NCBI RefSeq assembly: GCF_004349105.1
Contig: NZ_SMLB01000007.1
Coordinates: 1-64,000, forward strand
Reading direction: 5' to 3'
DNA length: 64,000 bases
Source: Jiangella aurantiaca
GTDB taxonomy: Bacteria > Actinomycetota > Actinomycetes > Jiangellales > Jiangellaceae
How positions within the stretch are numbered: position 1 is the stretch's first letter; every line of letters starts with the position of its first letter. Below, in pieces: positions 16,720-25,400 of this stretch. The translations under genes and the position numbers were made by a program. Below the pieces are notes generated by a model. That model saw only the letters and a list, made by a program, of their open reading frames with translations, did no database searches and had not been told where the DNA came from.

Positions 16720-16780
16720 CCGTCCCAGTTCGTCGGCTTGGTGATGAGCCGGTGGGGGGAATCGGAGCCTTGGGGGGGCC

Positions 16781-18301
16781 ATGGCTACGGTCGGTTTGTC
16801 GTCGGCTGGTGTGCGCGCACATGCAGGGAAGAGGCCATCGCATTTCGATGGTGAGAATCGCGGCGCGCATTCTCAGCCCGTCAATCGTCCTTTTCGTTAT
16901 CGTCGCGCCACAGCGGCGGGTGATCTGCTGATCGCAGCCGCTGCCGCTGGTGCGTCCTGGGCACTCAGTCGGGAGAACGTCGACGTCGCGATCGCCCTCA
17001 ACGCGATCGCGGTCGGCTGGCCGCTCGTCCTGACCGCCGGCAGCGGTCGGCCGGACCGGCTGTTCGGGGTCAGGAACACCTATCGCGACGTGTTGCAGGC
17101 GCTCGCCGGGCTCCTCTCGGTCGCCGCGATCGTCAGCGCGCTGCTGTCCGTGCCGCTGTTGGGCCCGGCGTTCCTCGTGACGGCCGCCGTGCTGACGGCG
17201 GGCTCGGTCGTCGTGCGCCTACTGGTCCGGCGAAGGCTGGGGCGGCTGAGGACCATGGGCCGGGCCACCCGGCGCACGCTGGTCGTAGGCCCGGCGGCCG
17301 GCGTCGCCGCCACGCTCGACCGCTTCACGCAGGACGGCGAACACCCGCTCAGCGTCGTCGCCGCCTGCATCGAGGACGACGGCACCGCACCGCCGGCGTC
17401 GATCCCGGTCGTCGGCACCATCGACCGCGGCCTGCCCGGCCGCGACGACGCGCTGCGCGACGAGGAGATGGTCCAGGCGGTCCGGCTCGCCGCCCAGCGG
17501 GTCCGCGCCCGTGCCGTCTGTGTCACGGCTGGCTCGGAGTTCGCCGGCGACCGGCTGCGGGCGCTGACGTGGATGCTGGGTGACCTGAACATCGACCTCG
17601 TGACCGACCTGGGGCTGTCCGACGTCGCCGCGCACCGCATGGGGCTGGGGAGCATGGGCTCGAGCGTGCTGCTGCACATCAAGCAGGCCCGCCCGACCAG
17701 GCTCCGGCTGCTGGCGAAGGTGGTCACCGACCGCGTGCTCGCGACGATGATCCTGCTGCTGATCTCGCCGCTGCTGCTGGGCATCGGCCTGGCCGTCAAG
17801 CTGACCGACTCGGGCCCGGCCATCTACCGGCAGGTCCGCGTCGGCCGCGACGGGCTGTTCTTCACCATGTTCAAGTTCCGCACGATGTACGTCGACGCCG
17901 ACCTGCGCCGTGCGGAGCTGCTCGACTCGGGCGACAACGACGGCCTGATGTTCAAGATGCGGGAGGACCCGCGGGTCACGCGGATCGGCCGCGTGCTCCG
18001 CAAGTACTCCCTCGACGAGCTGCCGCAGCTGGTCAACGTCCTGCGCGGGGAGATGTCGCTGGTGGGGCCGCGGCCCGCGCTGCCCGAGGAGGTGGCGGCG
18101 TACGACAGCACGGCGCGCCGCCGGCTGGTCGCGATCCCCGGCATGACCGGGTTGTGGCAGGTCAGCGGGCGGTCCAACCTCTCCTGGAACGAGACGGTGC
18201 GGCTGGACCTGCGCTATGTCGACAACTGGTCGTACGGTCACGACCTGCAGCTGCTGGGCCGGACGGCGAGCGTGGTGGTGCGCAGTACCGGCGCCTACTG
18301 A
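16781..18301 (+). CDS. polyprenyl-phosphate sugar phosphotransferase (WcaJ/WbaP-type initiating transferase)
   Basis: A 506-residue membrane protein that should start polymer synthesis by moving a sugar-1-phosphate from a nucleotide sugar to undecaprenyl phosphate. Four N-terminal hydrophobic segments (~45-145) precede a CoA-binding-like domain (~160-280) and a fifth hydrophobic segment (~310-340). The C-terminal bacterial sugar transferase domain follows, with VGRDGLFFTMFKFRTM, KYSLDELPQLVNVL, SLVGPRPALP and PGMTGLWQVSGR. The ATG sits 2 nt after a G7 run. As the first gene it defines the left border of the locus. Confidence 0.93.
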   Translation: MATVGLSSAGVRAHAGKRPSHFDGENRGAHSQPVNRPFRYRRATAAGDLLIAAAAAGASWALSRENVDVAIALNAIAVGWPLVLTAGSGRPDRLFGVRNTYRDVLQALAGLLSVAAIVSALLSVPLLGPAFLVTAAVLTAGSVVVRLLVRRRLGRLRTMGRATRRTLVVGPAAGVAATLDRFTQDGEHPLSVVAACIEDDGTAPPASIPVVGTIDRGLPGRDDALRDEEMVQAVRLAAQRVRARAVCVTAGSEFAGDRLRALTWMLGDLNIDLVTDLGLSDVAAHRMGLGSMGSSVLLHIKQARPTRLRLLAKVVTDRVLATMILLLISPLLLGIGLAVKLTDSGPAIYRQVRVGRDGLFFTMFKFRTMYVDADLRRAELLDSGDNDGLMFKMREDPRVTRIGRVLRKYSLDELPQLVNVLRGEMSLVGPRPALPEEVAAYDSTARRRLVAIPGMTGLWQVSGRSNLSWNETVRLDLRYVDNWSYGHDLQLLGRTASVVVRSTGAY

Positions 18302-18371
18302 TCCCTCGGTCCTGGACGAGCCGCCGGCCGCTCGCTGGTGCCGTCCTGACAGCCGGCGAGGGGAGTCAGGG

Positions 18372-19253
18372 GTGGCGACGTGGCTGGTCACCGGTGCCGA
18401 CGGCGTACTCGGCCGCGATCTGGTGACCATGCTGCGAGCGGTGCGTGAACGGGTCATCCCGGTCACCCGTGCCGTCCTCGACCTCACAGACCGGAACGCC
18501 GTCGAGGCGGCGGTCACCACCATCGCGCGCATCGGCGCTCGCGGCGGCTCGATCGTCGTGAACCTCGACACCTGGGCCGACGTCGACGCGGCCGAGGTCG
18601 ACGAGGGCGGAGCCCGCGCCGTCAACGTGCTCGGCGTGGCCAACCTCGCCCGCGCCTGCGCACGCGGCGACCTGCGGCTCATCCATCTGTCCACGAGCTA
18701 CGTCCACGACGGCGGCAGCGCTGAGCCGTACACCGAGGACGACCCGGTCGCACCGGCGACCGCCTATGGGCGCACGATGGCGGCGGGCGAGTGCGCCGTG
18801 CTGGAGGAGCTGCCGGACACAGGGGTGGTGCTGCGGACCGGCTGGCTGTACGGCGAGTACGGCCGCAGCTTCGTCCGAACGCTTGTGGCCGCGGCGGCGG
18901 AGCGCGAGTACGTCGACGTCATCGACGACCAGTGGGGTCAGCCGACGTGGACGCTCGACGTTGCCGACCGCATCGTCGACATCGGCCGGTCCGCGGGAAT
19001 GTCCGGGATCCTGCATGCGGTCAACTCCGGCGCCACGACGTGGTTCGGGCTGGCCCGCGCCGTCTTCGCCGAGCTCGGGCTCGACCCGGAGCGGGTGCGT
19101 CCGATCTCCGCGGGTCAGCTGCCGCGGATCGTGCCGCGCCCGGCCCGCTCGGTCATGTCGCAGGAGCGGTGGACGCGGTTCGGGCTGGCGCCGCTTCGGC
19201 CGTGGCGCGAGGCGCTGCGGGCGGCCGCACCCAGCGTCCTCGGTGTCGAGTGA
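18372..19253 (+). CDS. dTDP-4-dehydrorhamnose reductase-like (RmlD family) sugar nucleotide reductase
   Basis: A 293-residue extended short-chain dehydrogenase with the NAD(P) motif TGADGVLGRD near residue 7. It also has STSYVHDGGSAEPYTEDD and Y-x3-K-like AYGRTMAAGE (the usual Lys is replaced by Met in YGRTM), GWLYG, and the C-terminal RPARSVMS pattern of RmlD. RmlD makes dTDP-L-rhamnose, but rmlA, B and C are not in the window. The missing catalytic Lys in the YxxxK position makes activity uncertain. GTG 18372 follows GAGGGGAGTCAGG. Confidence 0.8.
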   Translation: MATWLVTGADGVLGRDLVTMLRAVRERVIPVTRAVLDLTDRNAVEAAVTTIARIGARGGSIVVNLDTWADVDAAEVDEGGARAVNVLGVANLARACARGDLRLIHLSTSYVHDGGSAEPYTEDDPVAPATAYGRTMAAGECAVLEELPDTGVVLRTGWLYGEYGRSFVRTLVAAAAEREYVDVIDDQWGQPTWTLDVADRIVDIGRSAGMSGILHAVNSGATTWFGLARAVFAELGLDPERVRPISAGQLPRIVPRPARSVMSQERWTRFGLAPLRPWREALRAAAPSVLGVE

Positions 19254-19373
19254 TGCGAGCCTTCGCAGGGGTGACCGGATACTGGACGCAGCGTCTCGGA
19301 TAATGGGCGAGGGCGTGATCCGGGGTGGGTTCGCCCTAGGCTGGGTCGTTCGAGACCGGCTTCGAGGAGTTCC

Positions 19374-20144
19374 GTGGCATCTACTGACGCGATCCTGGCC
19401 GCCCGCCTCGCGACCGAGGCGGGCGCGCTGCTGCTCGCGCTGCGCCGCGACCACGATCCGGCAACGGGCACTCAGGCGCTGCGCGATGCGGGGGATCGCG
19501 CAGCCCAACGACTTCTAGCCGCCGCGCTGGCCGAGCAGCGTCCCGGCGACGCCGTCCTCAGTGAGGAGGCGCCCGACACCGCGGCCCGGCTCGACGCGCG
19601 GCGGGTCTGGATCATCGACCCCCTCGACGGCACCCGCGAGTTCGGCGACGGCCGCGACGACTGGGCGGTGCACGTGGCGCTGTGGAAGGACGGCGAGCTG
19701 ACTGCCGGCGCCGTCGCGCTGCCCGGCATCGGCACCACGCTCACCAGTGACCCCGCCGCCGTCGTGCCGGACCATATCCCCGCCGCGCCGCCGCGCATCG
19801 CCGTCAGCCGCAGCCGTCCGCCCGCCGCTGCGCAGCGGGCCGTCGCCGCCCTGGGCGCAGAGCTGGTCCCTATCGGCTCGGCCGGGTTCAAGGTCGCCGC
19901 CGTCGTCCGCGGCGAGGCCGACGCCTACGTGCATGCCGGCGGCCAGTACGAGTGGGACTCCGCCGCGCCGGTGGCCGTCGCCCGCGCCGCCGGGCTGCAC
20001 GCCAGCCGGCTCGACGGCTCGCCGCTGGTGTACAACCAGGCCGACCCGTACCTGCCCGACCTGCTCGTCGCCCGCCCGGAGCTCGCCGACGCGCTCCTGG
20101 CGGCCGTCGCCGGCCCCGAACAACCCGTGAGGTCCGCGTCATGA
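19374..20144 (+). CDS. cysQ: 3'(2'),5'-bisphosphate nucleotidase CysQ-like (inositol monophosphatase family)
   Basis: A 256-residue Li-sensitive-type phosphatase. The metal-site motif [12 protein letters not shown] (DPLDGT) and the C-terminal [14 protein letters not shown] are visible. CysQ degrades PAP left by sulfotransferases or PAPS reductase, or hydrolyses PAPS itself. It overlaps cysD by 4 nt (ATGA), so it is coupled to sulfate activation here. GTG 19374 has GAGGAG 7 nt upstream. An inositol-phosphatase role is a less likely alternative given the neighbours. Confidence 0.9.
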   Translation: MASTDAILAARLATEAGALLLALRRDHDPATGTQALRDAGDRAAQRLLAAALAEQRPGDAVLSEEAPDTAARLDARRVWIIDPLDGTREFGDGRDDWAVHVALWKDGELTAGAVALPGIGTTLTSDPAAVVPDHIPAAPPRIAVSRSRPPAAAQRAVAALGAELVPIGSAGFKVAAVVRGEADAYVHAGGQYEWDSAAPVAVARAAGLHASRLDGSPLVYNQADPYLPDLLVARPELADALLAAVAGPEQPVRSAS

Positions 20145-21049
20145 CGATCCACGAGTACCAGCTCTCGCAGCTCGACTACCTCGAGGCCGAGGCGGTGCAC
20201 GTCTTCCGCGAGGTGGCGGCCGAGCTGGAGCGGCCGGTGCTGCTGTTCTCCGGCGGCAAGGATTCCATCGTCATGCTACGGCTGGCCGAGAAGGCGTTCT
20301 GGCCGGCGCCGATGCCGTTCCCCGTCATGCACGTCGACACTGGGCACAACTTCCCCGAGGTCCTGGAGTTCCGTGACCGCCGAGTCGCCGAGCTGGGCGT
20401 CAACCTCGTCGTCGCGTCGGTGCCCGACGCCATCGAGCGCGGGCTGGTGGCCGAGGAGCCGAACGGCTCGCGCAACCGCATCCAGACCCCGGTGCTGCTC
20501 GAGGCGGTCGAGAAGCACCGGTTCACCGCGCTGTTCGGCGGCGCCCGCCGCGACGAGGAGAAGGCCCGGGCCAAGGAGCGGGTGTTCTCCTTCCGCGACG
20601 ACTTCGGCCAGTGGGACCCGAAGAACCAGCGCCCGGAGCTGTGGAACCTGTACAACGGCCGCATCCACCTGGGCGAGAGCATCCGGGTGTTCCCGCTGTC
20701 GAACTGGACCGAGCTCGACGTCTGGCACTATATCCAGCGCGAGGAGATCGCTGTCCCGTCCATCTACTATGCGCACGACCGCGAGGTGTTCGAGCGCGAC
20801 GGCATGCTGTTCGCCGACAACGAGTTCTGCCGCCCGCGCGAGGGCGAGCCGACGTTCGTCGCGAAGGTCCGTTACCGCACCGTCGGCGACGCCTCGCTGA
20901 CCGCCGCGGTGCGCTCCGACGCCGACACCGTCGAGAAGGTGATCGAGGAGATCGCCGCCACCCGGCTCACCGAGCGTGGCGCCACCCGCGGCGATGACCG
21001 CGTCAGCGAGGCCGCGATGGAGGACCGGAAGAAGGAAGGCTACTTCTGA
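20141..21049 (+). CDS. cysD: sulfate adenylyltransferase subunit 2
   Basis: A 302-residue PP-loop ATP pyrophosphatase that with CysN makes adenosine 5'-phosphosulfate from sulfate and ATP. The PP-loop SGGKDS is at about residues 38-43; further family stretches are [26 protein letters not shown], and the C-terminal [10 protein letters not shown]. The start overlaps the cysQ stop; cysN follows after 1 nt. No cysH, cysC or sulfate transporter genes are adjacent. Confidence 0.97.
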   Translation: MTIHEYQLSQLDYLEAEAVHVFREVAAELERPVLLFSGGKDSIVMLRLAEKAFWPAPMPFPVMHVDTGHNFPEVLEFRDRRVAELGVNLVVASVPDAIERGLVAEEPNGSRNRIQTPVLLEAVEKHRFTALFGGARRDEEKARAKERVFSFRDDFGQWDPKNQRPELWNLYNGRIHLGESIRVFPLSNWTELDVWHYIQREEIAVPSIYYAHDREVFERDGMLFADNEFCRPREGEPTFVAKVRYRTVGDASLTAAVRSDADTVEKVIEEIAATRLTERGATRGDDRVSEAAMEDRKKEGYF

Positions 21050-21050
21050 G

Positions 21051-22301
21051 ATGGATCTGCTCAGGTTCGCCACCGCCGGCTCCGTCGATGACGGCAAGAG
21101 CACGCTGATCGGCCGGCTGCTGTTCGACTCGAAGGCGATCTTCACCGACCAGCTGGAGAGTGTCGAGCGCACCAGCCAGCAGCGCGGCGACGAGTACACC
21201 GACCTGTCGCTGCTGACCGACGGCTTGCGCGCCGAGCGCGAGCAGGGCATCACCATCGACGTGGCGTACCGCTACTTCGCGACGCCGCGGCGCAAGTTCA
21301 TCATCGCCGACACCCCGGGGCACATCCAGTACACCCGCAACATGGTCACCGGCGCGTCCACCGCCGACCTCGCCATCGTGCTGGTCGACGCGCGCAAGGG
21401 GATGGTCGAGCAGAGCCGCCGGCACGCGTTCATCGTGTCGCTGCTGCGGGTGCCGCACCTGGTGCTCGCGGTGAACAAGATGGACCTCGTCGACTGGTCG
21501 CAGGAGGTGTTCGAGTCCATCGAGCACGAGTTCTCCTCGTTCGCGGCCAAGCTCGACGTGCCCGACCTCACCGTCGTCCCGATCTCCGCGCTGCACGGCG
21601 ACAACATCGTCAGCCGCTCGCCGAACATGCCGTGGTACGAGGGGCCGTCGCTGCTGCACCACCTCGAGCACGTGCACATCGCCAGCGACCGCAACCTCGT
21701 CGACGTCCGGTTCCCGGTGCAGTACGTCATCCGGCCGCAGTCGCTGCAGCGCACCGACTACCGCGCCTACGCCGGGCAGGTCGCCGGCGGCGTCCTCAAG
21801 GCCGGCGACGAAGTCATGGTGCTGCCGAGCGGGTTCACCACCCGGATCGCCAGCATCGACACCGCCGACGGCCCGGTCGGCGAGGCGTTCGCGCCGATGT
21901 CGGTGACCATCCGGCTCGAGGACGAGATCGACATCTCGCGCGGCGACATGATCTGCCGGCCGCACAACCAGCCGGCCGTCGCACAGGACATCGACGCCAT
22001 GGTCTGCTGGATGGCCGAGACGCCGCTGGTGCCGGGCCAGAAGCTGGCGCTCAAGCACACGACGCGGTCAGCGCGGGCGCTGGTCAAGGAGCTGCAGTAC
22101 CGCCTCGACGTCAACTCGCTGCACCGCGACGACACCGCGACGCAGCTCGGCCTCAACGACATCGGCCGGGTGCGGCTACGCACCACCGTCCCGCTGCTCG
22201 CCGACGAGTACCGCCGCAACCGGCTGACCGGCGGGTTCATCCTCATCGACGAAGCGACCAATCGCACCGTCGGCGCCGGTATGATCACTTCTGCGTCGTG
22301 A
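21051..22301 (+). CDS. cysN: sulfate adenylyltransferase subunit 1 (GTPase)
   Basis: A 416-residue translation-factor-type GTPase that drives the CysD reaction by GTP hydrolysis. P-loop GSVDDGKST (10-18), DTPGH (87-91) and NKMD are clear; an EF-Tu-like domain 2 follows. The protein ends with AGMITSAS, so there is no fused APS kinase domain, unlike NodQ-type CysNC proteins. PAPS formation would need a kinase encoded elsewhere. It is the last gene of the cysQDN unit; 120 nt separate it from the large secreted protein. Confidence 0.97.
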   Translation: MDLLRFATAGSVDDGKSTLIGRLLFDSKAIFTDQLESVERTSQQRGDEYTDLSLLTDGLRAEREQGITIDVAYRYFATPRRKFIIADTPGHIQYTRNMVTGASTADLAIVLVDARKGMVEQSRRHAFIVSLLRVPHLVLAVNKMDLVDWSQEVFESIEHEFSSFAAKLDVPDLTVVPISALHGDNIVSRSPNMPWYEGPSLLHHLEHVHIASDRNLVDVRFPVQYVIRPQSLQRTDYRAYAGQVAGGVLKAGDEVMVLPSGFTTRIASIDTADGPVGEAFAPMSVTIRLEDEIDISRGDMICRPHNQPAVAQDIDAMVCWMAETPLVPGQKLALKHTTRSARALVKELQYRLDVNSLHRDDTATQLGLNDIGRVRLRTTVPLLADEYRRNRLTGGFILIDEATNRTVGAGMITSAS

Positions 22302-22328
22302 GTGTGGGATCGTTCGTTCCAGGGGATG

Positions 22329-22341
22329 CGGGACCGTCCCG
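22329..22341. promoter_or_regulatory. 13-bp palindrome upstream of the large secreted protein gene
   Basis: CGGGAC-C-GTCCCG lies 28 nt after cysN and 8 bp upstream of the -10-like TATGCT. Its place between candidate -35 and -10 positions suits an operator; the 1-nt loop rules out a terminator hairpin. Confidence 0.45.
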
Positions 22342-22348
22342 TTAAGGC

Positions 22349-22354
22349 TATGCT
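22349..22354 (+). promoter_or_regulatory. Putative -10 element TATGCT
   Basis: TATGCT lies 67 nt upstream of the ATG at 22422. The leader contains two G-runs, G6 at 22375-22380 and G7 at 22408-22414, the same arrangement as at the first gene of the locus. Confidence 0.45.
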
Positions 22355-22421
22355 CGATTCGATTCGCGAGTCGTGGGGGGCTACGGCACGCGTGTGGTGA
22401 TTCGCCCGGGGGGGCCGAGAA

Positions 22422-25400
22422 ATGCGGGTGCGCCGAAACGCGTCCTTTTCGCGTTGGTCGATGGTTGGCGCGGTTCTGATCGCCATCATCGGTTCCGCTC
22501 TGGTGCCGGTCGCGGCGAATGCGATCGTCGATCCGTGCGGTCCGGGCGGCAATCCGATCGTCTGCGAGAATTCGAAGCCGGGTGCCGATCCCGATGAATG
22601 GGAGATCGACGGCGCCGGCGACGCGAGCATTCAGGGCTTCGCCACCGACATCAGCGTCAACGTGGGCCAGCGCATCGACTTCAAGATCGACACCGACGCG
22701 CGGGCGTACACCATCGACATCTACCGGACCGGGTACTACAACGGCGACGGCGCCCGCTGGATCACCAGGGTGAACCCGTCGGCGCCGCTGCCGCAGCTCC
22801 AGCCCGAGTGCATGCGTGAAGTGACGACGGAGCTGTACGACTGCGGCAACTGGGGCGTGTCGGCGTCGTGGAACGTGCCGTCCACGGCGGTGTCGGGGGT
22901 TTACATCGCCCGGCTGAACCGCCCCGACCGCGACGAGTCGAGCCACATCACGTTCATCGTGCGCAACGACGCCAGCACCTCGGACATCGTCTTCCAGACC
23001 TCCGACACCACCTGGCAGGCGTACAACTCCTACGGCGGCTCGGACTTCTACCGCGGCGGCGCGAACGGCCGCGCGTACAAGATCAGCTACAACCGCCCGT
23101 TCGCCACGCGCGGCGGCATCGAGGCTCGCGACTTCTACTTCGGCGCCGAGTACCCGATGGTCCGCTTCCTCGAGCAGAACGGCTACGACGTCAGCTACAT
23201 CGCCGGCGTCGACACCGACCGCCGAGGCAACCTGTTGACCAACCACGACGTCTTCCTGTCGGTGGGGCACGACGAGTACTGGTCCGGCCGGCAGCGCGCG
23301 AACGTCGAGGCGGCCCGCGACGCCGGGGTCAACCTGGCGTTCTTCAGTGGCAACGAGATGTACTGGCGCACGCGGTGGGAGCCGTCGATCGCCGGCCCGG
23401 CCACGAACCACCGGACGCTGGTGTCGTACAAGGAGACCTGGAGCTACGCCAAGATCGACCCGGTGGCGACGGAGTGGACCGGCACCTTCCGCGACCCGCG
23501 GTACGCGGCACCGTCGACGGGTGCCGGCCGCCCCGAGAACGCCACCACCGGCACCGCGTACATGGTCAACTACTCCGACCTCCCGGTCACGGTGAACTCC
23601 GCCGAGGGCAAGCTGCGGCTGTGGCGCAACACCGGCCTCAACTCCCTGCCGTCCGGCACGAAGGTGGAACTGGCGCCCAGCACTGTCGGGTACGAGTCGA
23701 ACGAGGACCTCGACAACGGATTCCGGCCCGAGGGCCTCATCCGCATGTCGACGACAGTCGGACCGGTCACGGAGTACCTGCAGGACTTCGGCAACCGCGT
23801 CGCCCCGGGGAATACCACCCACCACATCACGCTGTACAAAGCGCCCAGTGGCGCGCTGGTGTTCTCGGCCGGGTCGGTGCAGTGGTCCTGGGGCCTCGAC
23901 GCCGTCCACGACGGCAGCGGCGGGCCCGCGGACAGGCGGATGCGTCAGGCGACGGTGAACCTGCTGGCCGACATGGATGCGTTGCCGTCCTCGCTGGACC
24001 CGACGCTGACCCTGGCCACGAAGTCGACCGACGTCATCGCTCCGACGGCCACGATCAGTTCGCCGGCGGCCGGCGCCCAGCTCGCCAACGGGACCACCGT
24101 CACGGTCACCGGGACGGCGGCCGACATCGGCGGGGTGGTGGCCGGGGTCGAGGTGTCGACCGACGGCGGCAAGACGTGGCACCCGGCCACCGGCACGACG
24201 AGCTGGTCGTACAGCCACGTGCAGCACGGCGCCGGTGCCGGCGACATCCGGGCACGCGCCATCGACGACAGCGCGAACATCGGGACCGCTGCGACCCGCG
24301 CCGTCCAGGTCAACTGCCCGTGCTCCATCTACGGGTCCACCACACCTCCGATCCAGAGCACCGACGACGGCTCGGCCGTCGAGCTGGGGCTGCGGTTCAC
24401 ACCGACCACTGACGGCTACGTCACCGGCGTCCGGTTCTACAAGGGTCAGGGCAACACCGGCACCCACGTCGGATCGCTGTGGAGCGCGACCGGCGAACGG
24501 CTGCGCAGCGTGACGTTCGCCAACGAGACCGCGGCCGGGTGGCAGCTGGCGCGGTTCAGCCGGCCGGTGGCCGTCACCGCGGGGCAGACGTACGTCGTGT
24601 CCTATACCGCTCCGGTCGGCCGCTACGCGAGCCAGCCGCACGCGTTCTCGGCGCGCAGCCTCGAGGCCGACCCGCTGCGGGTCGCCGGCGGCTTCGGCGC
24701 CGCTCCGGCGGGCGTCTTCGGCGCTCCCGCCACGTTCCCGGCGCAGAGCTGGAACAACACCTCCTACTTCGTCGACGTCGAGTTCTCGCTGGTCGACAAC
24801 TCGCCGCTGGAGGTCTTCGACCACTGGCCGCTGGTCGACGCCAGCAGCGTGCCGCAGAACACTGTCGTCAAGGCGTCGTTCTCGAAGATCGTCACGCCGT
24901 CGTCTGTCGCCGTGCGGGTCGAGGACGCTCTGGGCAACCAGGTCGCGGGCAGCACGTCCTACGACTCCGCCACTCGGACGGTGACCTTCGATCCCACAGC
25001 CGACCTCGAGGGCTTCGTCGAGTACACCGTCACGGTGACGGCGAACGAGCCGGTCGCCGCGGGCGGCAGCTGGTCGTTCCGCACTGCGCGGCCGCCGTCG
25101 GCGCCGGGGGTGTGCCCGTGCGGGCTCTACGAGGAGACCGAGGTGCCCGAGATCCTCGAGGTCAACGACCCCGGTCCTGTCACGCTCGGCGTCCGCTTCA
25201 CGCCGACTCGCGACGGCGACGTCACCGGCGTGCAGTTCTACAAGGGTCCGAACAACACCGGCACGCACGTCGGCACGCTGTGGGGGCCGGACGGCGCCCA
25301 GCTCGGCTCGGTGACGTTCACCGACGAGTCCGGCAGCGGCTGGCAGGAAGCCACCTTCTCCCAGCCGATCCGGGTCCTCAAAGACCAGCTGTACACGGTG

